Shown piece after piece: positions 10,885 to 21,539 of a stretch of 64,000 bases of DNA. The position numbers and the translations under genes were made by a program. Numbering within the stretch: the stretch's first letter is position 1; each line of letters opens with the position of its first letter. A model generated the notes under the pieces. The model worked only from the letters and a program-made list of their open reading frames with translations. It was not told the origin of the DNA and ran no database searches. Origin of the DNA: Hibiscus mutabilis (taxonomy: Eukaryota > Streptophyta > Magnoliopsida > Malvales > Malvaceae); assembly GCA_019671005.1 (NCBI GenBank), contig CM033719.1, positions 18,774,750-18,838,749 of the forward strand, written 5' to 3'.

Positions 10885-11659
10885 GGGGTATGTTCAGTTG
10901 ATTTTGCCCATGTTTGACATAATTGATAGCAGATAACATTAGTTGATAGTTGATAGTAGATTACATTAGTTGATTTGATTAATTGATTGTATAAAAATGT
11001 TTAATAAAATTAACTAATAGCTTATAGTTGTTTGATTATTTTAACAAGTAAAATGATATATAAGAAGATGAATATATTTAATATTTGTTTGAATAGTTTA
11101 TCACTTATTATTATTTTGTATCTATTAATATTAACTAGATAATTTTTTAATATAACATTATTAAGCATATTTGAAGGATCTATATATTAATTTTTCTATA
11201 ATTTTAATACAATTTGATCAATTATTAAATTTAAATGACATTTGAAGCATATGTATTAATCTCATATATTTGAAGGAAAATAGTTATTTAAATTATATAT
11301 GAGAATATGTTTTAATTTAAAAGCATATGCAGGTTATTTTGATATTTTTTGGTAAATTTTAAGATAAAAAAGGTCTTTACAACTCTTATGTCAAATTCTC
11401 TAAACCCAAAAAGCTCCTCTTTGGCCATGTTTGGTAAACAATTTTTTTAGCCAAAATAAGAGTTTGAACCAGTTTTAGATGTTTGACCAGTCAAATCTGC
11501 TAATTCAGATGTTTAGTAAATAGAGGATTGTAATAGCGGATTGTGGTAAATTCTCTCAATTTAAAAAAAATCTTAAAAAGAACTTTTTAAGTTAGAGGTT
11601 TGGATAAAAGAATTGTAAAGACTCTTTTGTTCTTGACAATTACATAAAATTTCTCTAAG

Positions 11660-12210
11660 TAACGTAGATTTGAATAACTAATAAAATAAAAAAGATAATT
11701 TAATAATTAATAAAATTAATAAAAAAAGTATTACATACATCTAAATTTAATACTCCATCCGTCCCACGAAGATTTCCTTTATTGACTTTTTAAAAGTCAA
11801 ATTTTTTAAACTTTGACTATAATTATATTAAATATTTTAAATAATTAAAGTTTATAACATATATATTTAAAGACTACTTGATTAGAGATTTTTAAAATAT
11901 ATTTTTTTCATATTTTTATCAATAATAAATTTTAAATAATTAAGAATCAAAATTGAAAAAAAAATAACAAAAAAAGTCAATAAGAGATAATCTTCGTGGA
12001 ACAGATAGAATAATTAATAAATTTATATAAAAATATAATTTTATAAATAAGAAATTAATCTATACATCTAAATTTAATAATTATTAAAATTATATTAAAA
12101 ATATAGTGTCACAAATAAGAAATTAATATAAACATTTAAATTTAATAATTATTAAAATTAAATTAAAATATAATGTCACAAAAAAGAAATTAATATATAC
12201 ATCCTCCGTA
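11660..12210. repeat. About 68-bp AT-rich tandem repeat, split by a MITE
   Basis: Units share CATCTAAATTTAATAATTATTAAAATTA and a following AAGAAATTAATATA block at about 12060, 12128 and, in older form, 11660-11750. The block CATACATCTAAATTTAA at 11734-11750 is cut by the Stowaway-type element, and a similar repeat unit resumes at 12013. Confidence 0.6.
11751..12012. mobile_element. Stowaway-type MITE (Tc1/mariner)
   Basis: The left end CTCCATCCGTCCCACGAAGA and the right end (reverse complement) TTCTATCTGTTCCACGAAGA form terminal inverted repeats flanked by TA on both sides, the Tc1/mariner target. The CTCCNTCCGTCCC terminus is the classic Stowaway signature. Length is 262 bp, AT-rich inside, with no coding capacity. 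Confidence 0.85.
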
Positions 12211-12507
12211 TATATTTAGTAATAATATTTTAAAAAATAGTTTTCATAATATAATTAATATTAATATATACAAAATATTAATAACTAATAAATTATTCAA
12301 AGAAGTATTAAATATAATTATGTGATTATTTCAAAAAATTATTTCCTTATATATCATTTTGCTTGTTTAAATAATCAAACCACTATCAACTATTAATTAA
12401 TTTTACCAAACACTTTTATTCAATTAGTTAATGCAATATGCTAGTCAAATCAACTAACGTAATTTGCTAGTCAAATCAGTAATTATCAAACATGACCAAT
12501 AGTATTT

Positions 12508-12926
12508 TAATTTTAAAGGTTTCACCCAAGGACGGAGGGACTAAGAACCCAAAAGGGCCATGCCCCCAACCCCAATTTTTTTTTACTTTTGTTACATAGA
12601 GTTTTTTAATAAAATGGCTAATTATACATTTGTCCCCTCACTTTTAAATATTTATGTTTTCCCTTCAATCCTAACTCGGTCTCTAACTTCATCCAATCTG
12701 TTATTATAATCATTTGTTTAGAAAACATCCAAAATAGTATATTTAACTGGTTAAATCTTTAAAATCCTCTAATTTTGGCTCAAAATATTATTTACCAAAC
12801 AAAGTCTATGTTTTTAGCCCTTTTGTGATGTTTGGGTGACATCGCTTGCTCTCCCTTGAAGCGGTTGCCACCCTCTTTTGTTTCTCATCCTTTTCCCCTC
12901 TTTCCTTTCTCTTACCTTCTTATTTT
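12508..12926. other. Intergenic DNA left of the solo LTR
   Basis: No supported gene. Near 12531-12575 the sequence AAGGACGGAGGGACTAAGAA then GGGCCATGCCCCC resembles the end of a dispersed plant repeat, but I could not delimit it. Confidence 0.35.
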
Positions 12927-15900
12927 TGTAATACCCCAATATTTGTTTAGTGATTAAAATGTAAAATTTTAAAGTTAGGTGACCAAAGTGAAAAGTTGGA
13001 AAAAGTTTAGGGACCAATATAGTAATTTTCGCAAAAAGTAATTTTATCCAATATAAGTGTGAAATTGGATCGAATTAAGTACCTTAATGTCGGTTTTTAG
13101 AATTTAGATGGAGAAAAAGGTACTGAAATTGGATCAAATAAAATTATTAAGCGTGCTCAGGCCAGGGAAAATTTTATGATGGGTGACCTCTTGGAAGGTT
13201 CCATAAAAGTGATTCTGACAGATATTTTGGACTCTGAATAAGTAGAAGCGATTTGTATAAAAATTTGTTAAAGAATTTTAAAGAGAATTTTATCTGATAG
13301 AGATTTCGGATAACTATCGGTATTTTTTGAATCGAGTCAAAATTTTAGAGTTAGACTCTATAAATATGGGAGACTGATTATGATAATATTATTTATTTAT
13401 GTAATTTTGAAATATGATAATTTGGATTGGGAATTGATAATATGATTTATGGAAAAATCGTATTAGGTGATTTTCAGATAATTGGATCGAACAAAAATCG
13501 TAAAATGATTTTACTTTTTTAAAATGATGGTCGGTTAGAAAGAACTAAATTAGTTCCTAAGTAATGGAGTGGCATGTTGGAAGAGGACATGCAAATATGA
13601 ATATAGTTGGGGATAAATTGGTAAAGTATATTAAAAATGATTTTTTAATTCAATTTAATGAAACATGTGGCATTATTAGATTAAATAAAGGGACATGTGG
13701 AATAATATTAAGAAAGAAAAACTTACAAAATTTCTCTCATCTTTCTCTTCCAAACCGAGACCTATAGCCAAGGTAAGAACAAATTTTCAATTCAAATTTT
13801 TGGGTTGATTTAGTAAGATTTTGATTTGGGACATGAAACAAATCTTTTGATGTAAGTTTTGCTTAGTTTTCATGTCTCTAAGTTGAAGTTGAAGTTGAAG
13901 TTGAATATTAGGGTAGTTGAAGAACATGTTTTAAGGTTCAATCAAGTTGGAAATGGTGTTGTAGTATTATTTCTATGCTTGAAATGATGAAAATCTCTTG
14001 AAAAGCTTATAGGGACCAATTCGCCTATAAGAGGAAAATTAGGGGAAATTTTGTGAAATTTTATTTGATGATGGAAATGATTAGAATGATGTTTTCTAAG
14101 CTGAATTATGTTATTGGATTGAAGAAAATATCATTTTAGGATCAATTTGTAAATTGTGTAAATTGGGTGAAATAAGTGAGAAATGGGAAAATACTCAAGA
14201 AACATGAGTATGTTGTTTGCTATGATACAAGGATTATTTTGGTGTTAAAATTTTTGAAAATGGAGATGAAATGTGGAAGTTTCCAAATTTTAGTTTATAA
14301 GCCCTAAGAGAGAGAATTTAGGGTTTAAAGGGAAATTGTCAAACTATTGGTTGTAATGTGTAATTTGAGATGAGATTAAAGTATTGGAAGCATTGTAGTT
14401 ACAAAGAACTATTTGGATGAAAATATTAATTTTTCCATATTGGTATGTACATGTATTAGTAAAGGTTGGGCATGTACTTAAGGCTGCTTGTGTCATGTAT
14501 TTAATTTACATACAGATAACAATCGAGTTCGAGTACAAACGAGTGAAGAAAGAAGATAGAAAGTGCAATCGAGCTTAGTGAGGCTAGTATAAATTATACT
14601 TTTGAAAGTGTCAAGGTGAGTGCAATGCATGTATAGCATGATCTTTATGTCATTCATCATATAATTGACATCTAAAAATATGTCAAGAATTGAAAATTTC
14701 ATGCATAGATCACTACTTATTTATGGAATATTATTTTGTGTATGAATTGTTTAATATGTATATATATTGCCATATATGAGATTGTGATTGACATAAAGCC
14801 CAAAGTATGAGATTGGAAATTAAAAGTATAGTTGAATATCCATAGAGTCATAAATAGCTGTATAAACATTTTAGCACTCCCGGTAGAGTGCAATTTATTA
14901 TAAGTTCAGGTAAAGTGCAAAATATTTAATAATTGTATACTCTGGTAAGTATACAAAAGCACTTCGGTGTTAAGCACTTCCAGTAAAGTGCACATAATAT
15001 ACTATACTCAAGTAAGTATAGGGGGAATGACTCGCGTACAAAAATTTCCTTAATTCAATACTTGGGCTAAATGAATTGAAAAATAGGATATAAAGGCTTG
15101 AAAGCTTGATGATGAATATGGCAACGGTATTGGTAAGAATCAAGGTTATTACCATGTAATATATTATTATACATATATCATGTCATATATGCGAATATGC
15201 ATAAAATGGTAGGTGATCATATGCATTGTTATTTTAATATATTGATACCTATGTTAAATTGTATATGAATTAAATGTGGTTGCCTCACTAAGTATATGCT
15301 TAGCGTATGATGACTTTCATGCATAGGTTTTAAAGGAGCTTCGAGGGAAGAGTAGCCGAGCATCACTTTCATATTTTGGGAGGTATATCTCCATACTCAT
15401 AGTAATGTAATGACATCCACCCTTTCTTTTGGAAATGTACTAGATGGCATGTATAACTAATGGGGTTGTAACAACTTATTACCAAATATGGTTGGTTAAT
15501 AGTTGTTATAATATGGATGATGAACATAGTAAGTCATATTATGTTTATAAATGAAAATGGACTAAGCTTTTAGTAAATATATGACCTAAATTAGAAAGAT
15601 TAAAAATCTGTCCTGAAATGCATGCAAAAACAGTGTGTTTGAAAAATCAGCATAAATTCCACAATTGGACTTAGAAAGTGAATCTTATATGTATGAACTA
15701 GAAATTTTGTTTGGTTTCTTACAAAATTAACGGTGACTAATTTCGAGTTGTATGTAAAAGTTATAAATTTTTATTCGATGGAAGGTCAGAAAACAGGGCA
15801 GCAGAATTTCAGTATTTTTTGGGATGTGACGTGAATTCAAAGATTTATTTGAATTTTTATTTTATGAGTTTAGGTTAATAATTTATATGGTTAGAAAGCT

Positions 15901-16086
15901 TAATGAATCTAGTTTAATTAGAAAATTTTGGAATGAATTTTCGATGTCTATAAATTTTTTTATAAATTTTTAAATAAAGTAGTGAAGGCTACTTGTTTTC
16001 TTATGATAAAAAAGTAATAGAGTTTAAAATTTGTTAGTAACATTACTGACTCGTATTGGGGATAAATACGGAAAATGGATGTTACA
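12927..16086 (+). mobile_element. Solo LTR of the gypsy family that forms the 24-56 kb array
   Basis: It starts TGTAATACCCCAATATTTG and ends GATGTTACA, the same termini as the array LTRs in opposite orientation. It is 3160 bp against 3198 bp for the complete array LTR (52514-55711). It is flanked by ATTTT at 12922-12926 and 16087-16091, a clean 5-bp target duplication. No primer site follows it and no polypurine tract precedes it. Internally it shares the LTR layout, including the hairpin block near 14870-15020 and the ACTGACTCGTATTG end segment. It is diverged from the array copies, so it is an older insertion reduced to a solo LTR. Confidence 0.9.
14874..15020. repeat. Cluster of short perfect hairpins inside the solo LTR
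   Basis: Hairpins are GCACTC-CCGGTA-GAGTGC (14874-14891), GTATAC-TCTGGTAA-GTATAC (14935-14954), GCACTT-CCAGTA-AAGTGC (14974-14991) and TATACT-CAAGTA-AGTATA (15003-15020). The array LTRs have different hairpins at the matching place (for example 53471-53606). Confidence 0.7.
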
Positions 16087-16091
16087 ATTTT

Positions 16092-16696
16092 TCTCTTCTT
16101 TTGTCAAACCAAATCTAGTTTTTTGTGGATCCACTGACCGTTTCAACAAGGGCCATCTCTCTCCAGCATCGGTTGTGCCCTCCCTAGAGTCGACGCTCGA
16201 TTTTGAGGAAATGAGACCCTCAATTGGTGGAGGTGTTTTTTTGGGTGGTTTCTTGGTGTTCTTATTTCTGTTTGTTTCTGATCTTTTAGTTTGTTGTTTC
16301 TTGAGGAAGTCTATTGGCTTGGTTTCTCCGGCTACACTTCTTCCTTGACCATCACGCATCAACACCTCCATGCATCTTGTCGCGATGTCAGTTTGATGGC
16401 TAGTCACTCTCATTGTATTCCTTCTCAAGTTTTAACCTTCGGTGCCCCCAATTCAACATGCAGATGAAGATTGATGTTGCTAGCTTTGCTCTTGCTTCGG
16501 TTTTTCCTGTTTGCTTATTTGCTTGTGTTTCCTCTGCTTTATGATTGTGTTTCCCTATTTTTTTCCCTTGCTCTGTTGAGATGTTGCTTTGTTCTCTAGT
16601 TTTTTTAACCTCTTTTCTATTCTCATTCATCTTTGGCTTGTTTTTATGAAAGCTAGCATTTCTCGTTCAAAATTCATTAGGTAGCACACATGACAG
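16092..16696. other. Locus hit by the solo LTR; no gene supported
   Basis: Sequence left of 12922 and right of 16091 would be continuous without the LTR. Overlapping open frames of 105 and 134 codons exist on both strands with Arg/Lys- or Phe-rich composition. Neither matches a family I know, and the minus-strand one runs into the LTR. Confidence 0.35.
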
Positions 16697-17955
16697 TAGG
16701 GGTGTTCATTGTTGGATATCGGATCGAATTCAATCCGGTTTTTTTTAATATTCAATTTTTTTAGATCGACAACATAGTAATTCGTATCCAATTAAAAAAC
16801 AGATATCTAAATATTCGAATATCGGATCGAATATTTAAATATTCAATTATCCGAAAAAATGTTTTGATTTAATTATTTTTTTAAATTTGAAGTTCGTATT
16901 TATAAAAATTTTAAAATTTCAAATATAACAAACAACCAATTGCTAAATATAACAAGATTCTAAGGGTGTGCATAATTAACCATAACCGTTAACCAGTATA
17001 ACTGTTATATTTTACAGGTTAATTAATAGAACCGTTAAAGTTAAACAGTTTCGGTTAACCAAACCGTTAAAAATAAGTTACAAATTTTGGCTAATAATTA
17101 ACCTATATGTTAACCGTTATTAAATTATTTATATATATATATATATATTTAAAATATAAAATAACTTTTAAAAAATCAACTCACAAATACAAATATACAC
17201 GCCAATTTTTTTTAATTCTAAATCCTATTTCTAAAGTTATCAAACTCAATTCACCCTTTTATGTCTTGAACTTTGATAGTATATTGCTACAATGTTATTG
17301 TTATATGCTGTAAACTTTCTAAATTTTAAACTTTAAAATATTATAAAGCTTGTGTGTTTTGTCTTATGTTGAAACTTTATAATATGTAAGTATTTTTTTA
17401 ATTATGGCATAAGTGATTAAAATATCTTTATTTAAGTATTTTTATAAATATTTTAATATAATATTTATAGAAAATATAATTATATTATTCTCTAAAAAAA
17501 ATAGTGAACATGTAGGAACATTTTTTAATAAATTACAAGTTAACCTATAACAAACCGTCGGTTAACTACATCTTAACGGTTAACCTTTAATTAATGGTTA
17601 GGTTACAATTAGCAAAAATCAACAACCACTATAACGATTAACCGATAGTTTAAACTAAACAATACAGTTAACCTATTATGAACACCCCTACAAGATTCAC
17701 ATATATGAAAATTTTAATTTTTTTAATTTTCAAATATAAGCATTAAATTATTAAAAATAACAAAATTAATATTCATAAAAAATAAGATTTTCAAATATTC
17801 AAATAATTCAAAAATTAAAATATTGCGATTCATATCTGAACCGAAAAATTTAAAATTGCATCAAATATTCAATCCGAAAATAAAAATAAAATTGAATTTT
17901 TGAATTTTCAAATCAAATCAATAAATAATCAAATCAATATTTTTAAACACCCACA
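16697..17955. mobile_element. Outer hAT-like element, non-autonomous
   Basis: The left end TAGGGGTGTTCATT and the right end, read in reverse, TGTGGGTGTTTAAA are imperfect inverted termini of the GGGTGTTCA class. Both flanks share CGGAT/AATATT-rich subterminal sequence (ATATTCGAATATCGGATCG on the left, TTCGGATTGAATATTTGATG read from the right). I could not find a convincing target duplication. It is split by the element at 16961-17690. Confidence 0.6.
16961..17690. mobile_element. Nested hAT-like element with 8-bp target duplication
   Basis: Termini TAAGGGTGTGCATAA and TAGGGGTGTTCATAA (reverse) are flanked by CAAGATTC at 16953-16960 and 17691-17698. Subterminal regions are rich in GGTTAAC/GTTAACC on both strands. 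It is 730 bp with no transposase; a 68-codon frame inside is chance. The 8-bp duplication and the termini fit the hAT superfamily. Confidence 0.85.
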
Positions 17956-19144
17956 GTGAATTGAAAAGCAAATCCTCAAGCATTTGCAGTTACATCAGCC
18001 GAATAAACATGATGGGTCAGCGTGGCAGTCATCAAAAGCAAAAAACCAAATGCTTTAGGAATATACTGCCCTTGCTCCAAAAGTATGGCAACAATGTCTC
18101 CTTATGCAGGAGTATGACCAGCTGTACCTCACAACACCATTGTTTAAGCACTCAAGCAACGCACATGGTCTCCTCATGGCCTTAGCTTCTAAGCCCCATG
18201 TCAGAGGCAAACCAATTGGCAGTGAAGAAAAAGATGATTGTATTGTATGACATACATGATGCATCCTTCCTCACACAAGTAACACTTCACATAAAAATAA
18301 AACAGGGATTCTTTTCTTTTCCCCTTAGATGGTAAACAATTTGGACTCACACAGCTTATGCAGAAACATGTTGGGTTTAAATGGAAACTTAATGGCTTAA
18401 AGCTTCCTCCAAAAATATGCAGATTTGACTGAGGCAGCAGGTTTCCAAACACTTTTATGTATCCCTCTCACCCTTTGATCTCCTGCTACTTTAAAGTGTT
18501 TCTTTATGGGAATGACATATGGCAACACTTTGCTTACTAATCCTTATGCTTGAACCTTCTGGTCTCCTGTTTATGAAGAAACACTGAATACACTATTTCA
18601 CATAAAATTATCAGGTTGGGGGACAAAAGATATCCTGCTTTAGCCCTCTTCAACGGTGTATAAAACTAAAACCTGACCTGACACCATTTGCACACACTCC
18701 ACGATCAACTTCATCAAACTCCCTAAAGAAAAAACCTACTTAAACCACCTTAAGCCATATAAATATCAAGTTAAGAGACCCAACAACTTCTTTCTCAACA
18801 AGATAGCATGATTTCTGAGACAATGGCTACTTTATCAGATATTAGACAACTTTTGAATAATGCAGCCTGGAGAAACAAGATCAGAGGTCAGGTGCACCAT
18901 ACAAGGTTTGAGCCAATTGGCCATCACTTTGTAAATGGTGTTCAATTTTCTCTAGACAACCTCTTTGGGAAATCAGTGTAATCAAATTAAACAATGGGAA
19001 CTGGAAATGAAGAAGAAAATTTCATATAATAGCTTTGATATTATAACAACGTGGATCAAAAAGGCAACATGAGGGGTCCAAAGCAAAAGCAAAAACAAAA
19101 CATAACATTGCATAGCATAGCATACAAGCGTTTAGAAGAAAAGC
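17956..19144. other. Region downstream of the histone gene
   Basis: No complete gene. A 42-codon open run on minus (18101-17976) reads GDIVAILLEQGQYIPKAFGF then LLLMTATLTHHVYSA; it looks protein-like but has no recognisable family and no supported exon partner. The rest lacks repeats and frames. 19020-19144 is the likely 3' UTR of the histone gene. Confidence 0.35.
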
Positions 19145-19883
19145 CTAAAACTCCTGAGAAGCAGAGCCAATATCACCCTTGTTCTTACCCGCTTTACCGG
19201 GAAGAAGAGTCTGGTGAATGTTGGGTAAGACACCTCCATTTGCAATGGTCACTGAACCCAGCAGCTTGCTCAACTCTTCATCGTTTCTCACTGCTAGCTG
19301 GATGTGCCTTGGAACTATTCTATTCTTTTTATTGTCTCTCGCTGCGTTTCCAGCCAGTTCTAGAACCTGAAAAACCAATTTCAAAACCAATCGTAAAGAT
19401 CAATTAACCACAGATTAAAAATCGAAACCACATAAACTTAATTCAATAAGTAGTAATAAAAGATTTTAAGACATGCCAAATCAGTTTTTTTTTCTTTAAA
19501 AAATCTAATCGGACGAATCAATGAACCATAAATCGATCATTTCAAACCGATTCAAATCCCAAATTAAATAAATCGTAAGAAAGAATGTAAAAGATTATGA
19601 AATCACAATTTTCCCCCTAAAAACCATAGTGGCATAAATCGATCAACCGCAAATCAATCGTTGGGACCACGAGAAATCTCACCTCGGCAGCGAGGTACTC
19701 TAATACGGCGGAGAGGTAGACGGGAGCTCCGGCACCGACACGCTCAGCATACTTCCCGGCTTTCAAGAACCTAGCAATCCTTCCGACCGGAAACTGAAGG
19801 CCAGCCTTATGTGACCTCGAAACCGCCTTCGATGACTTAGGTTTCCCTCTTCCTCCTTTGGTTGATCCTTCCGGGGGGCTCAT
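19145..19883 (-). CDS. H2AX: Histone H2A.X (two exons)
   Basis: This core histone variant pairs with H2B in nucleosomes; its C-terminal serine is phosphorylated by ATM/ATR kinases at DNA double-strand breaks. Exon 1 is 19883-19683 (67 codons from ATG, start context CCCCCCGG-upstream on this strand not unusual) and exon 2 is 19366-19145 (73 codons plus stop). The 316-bp intron (19682-19367) begins GTGAGA and ends TTTTTCAG, at the AAE/VLELAGN junction. The product is 140 residues: a basic tail (1-26), the AGLQFPVGRI signature (27-36), AGAPVYLSAVLEYLAAE (51-67), then DNKKNRIVPRHIQLAVRNDE and the docking LPNIHQTLLP. The C-terminus is GDIGSASQEF; SQEF (Ser137) is the SQ-E/D-hydrophobic motif that defines H2A.X and separates it from canonical H2A and H2A.Z. 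The fold is complete with no stop or shift, so it is probably functional. Confidence 0.96.
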
Positions 19884-20157
19884 CTTTCAGAATCCCTAAC
19901 CCTAAATCTCGTTGGTGAAAAGGAATGGAAGATGGGGAATGGCGAAAGTGTCGTTATAAATTGATCAATGGAGGATTCCAGAAGAGAGGGTTGCGCGCGG
20001 GGCATCGTAAAGCAAAGCTTTCGGTGGAATATGATTGGTTAATTGGAGGCTCACGAGGATTGCCAACGTGGCACGCGATTTTTGAGTTTTCGCGGGAAAA
20101 TATATATTTCCTTTTTATGTTTGGAGTTTTCGCGGTGATTTTGTCCGGCACCTGTCT
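19884..20157 (-). promoter_or_regulatory. H2AX promoter and 5' UTR
   Basis: Reading away from the ATG: a telo-box-like CCCTAACCCTAAA at 19894-19906, a TATA-like TTTATAA (reverse of 19954-19960), two CCAAT boxes on the minus strand (ATTGG at 20034-20038 and 20042-20046), an E2F-type site TTTTCGCGGGAAAA at 20087-20100 and a second half-site TTTTCGCGG at 20127-20135. E2F and telo-box elements are typical of S-phase histone and replication genes. A hAT-like element starts at 20166 and bounds the promoter. Transcription start is not determined. Confidence 0.65.
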
Positions 20158-20165
20158 CTTGGTTT

Positions 20166-21275
20166 AGAAATGGTAACGGGATGGGGCAGGTCGAGATTTT
20201 GGCCTCCTCAACCTCGATTAGTGACAGAAATATATATTAATTAGAGGTCAATTAACCTTATTTAATTTATTGTAGTGTAAAATTTTTAAATAGTTAAATG
20301 AAATTTTTAAAGAGTTAGTATAAAAAATTTATAAAAATTATTAGAATTGATCACACTTAATTTGTAAAATATGAGATCAATAATATTTATATTATAGTGA
20401 TATGATAATTCTCATATTTTATATTCTATTCCGATCCCATTATATAAAAATTATGACTCCATCACTGACCTCAACCTAAAAAATATGAATCAATACCTAG
20501 CTTACCCTGATTTTTTTAATATTTCATTCGTCTCGTCCTCGACCCGAAATTAAATGTGTATATCCGATCTGAGTTATTAGATTTTCTCACCAAACGCATA
20601 TTTTTTTAACAACCAAACAGAATATCTGTACATATCAAAAGAAAAAACAAATGAAAAATTACCAAAGGTTACAAGATTTCAACCAAATAAAAAATCACCC
20701 AAAAATACCTAGATAAATTCGTTTCTTTCCTTCTCTGCCACTTGAAATGCTTAGGGATAGAAAGTCTTTACTATCACCATCCTTATTTTAATATCTCAAC
20801 AAGATTTTCACTCAGACCTCCGAGCTAACAAAAAGATTTAATTCTTACCTTAGAAGATGAAAAGTAATACCCAAAAGTGAAATCTTGACAATAAAGAAGA
20901 AAAATATAAGAGAAAATATACAAAATAATAAGAAAAATGAAAAATTAAATTCTAGAGGATAGGTAGAGAGAGGCCGCAATTAGGGAGAGTAGGAGAAGAA
21001 AAGCTCTGGAAAAAATGATGAAATGAGAGTTAAAAACCCTAAATGATATATATATATATATGATGGCAGTATTGTAAATAAATTTAATAGCATTTTTGTA
21101 AATATATAATGTCGGGTAGGAGATTTTAAACCCTAAATTTGACTCAACCTCAAATTTTTTAAATAACCTCCCGTCTCGTCCCGCCCCGAACCCCGATTTT
21201 TATATTAAAAAACATGTCTCGAGCAGTTTAGATTAGATTGTGACCCGTCGGTACGAGTATGATTGCCATCCTTAT
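20166..21275. mobile_element. hAT-like non-autonomous element with 8-bp duplication
   Basis: CTTGGTTT occurs at 20158-20165 and 21276-21283. The inner ends are inverted and imperfect: AGAAATGGTAACGGGATGG on the left, ATAAGGATGGCAATCATAC read from the right. G/C-rich subterminal blocks also pair (GGGATGGGGCAGG and GGGGTTCGGGGCGGGA). There is no transposase, and the interior is AT-rich with an (AT)n run at 21047-21062. The left end lies 283 bp upstream of the H2AX start codon. Confidence 0.75.
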
Positions 21276-21283
21276 CTTGGTTT

Positions 21284-21539
21284 GTATAGAACGACGTTGT
21301 ATGTACATATACAAGGTCCCTCCGCTCAATTCACACCTTTTAAAAATAAGCCAATTTAATCTATATATTTTAATACTCTAATAATTACATGATAATATAT
21401 GTTCTTTATTAAAATTTTCTAAAAAGATCTTTTATTCAATATAAAAAAGTGTATCAAATACATGTTTTCTTCATCTATATATAATACATTTTACACATGC
21501 TCTTTTCTTAACCAACTCTATCTTCTAACTAATAATAAG
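21284..21539. other. Intergenic AT-rich DNA
   Basis: Nothing recognised apart from a possible extension of the copia remnant to its right. Confidence 0.3.

Larger units (their letters stand above)
10885..12507. mobile_element. 1.6-kb inverted-repeat DNA transposon, non-autonomous
   Basis: About 155 bp at 10903-11056 (ATGTTTGACATAATTGATAG... to AAATGATATATAAG) are repeated in inverted form at 12334-12497. The arms are about 80% alike by eye. A 9-bp string TAATTTTAA flanks the pair at 10876-10884 and 12508-12516; because it is AT-rich it is only a candidate target duplication. No transposase is visible. The interior is AT-rich, with a short tandem repeat and a nested MITE. Confidence 0.65.

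Noticed and set aside
16024..16428. 134-codon minus frame
   Set aside because: It begins outside and ends inside the solo LTR, so it cannot predate the insertion, and it has no known domain.
17976..18101. 42-codon protein-like run on minus ending AFGFLLLMTATLTHHVYSA
   Set aside because: No family recognised, a stop precedes it and no splice partner could be supported; noted only in the intergenic entry.
19925..20167. 80-codon plus frame upstream of H2AX
   Set aside because: It overlaps the promoter with E2F and CCAAT sites and has no recognisable domain.
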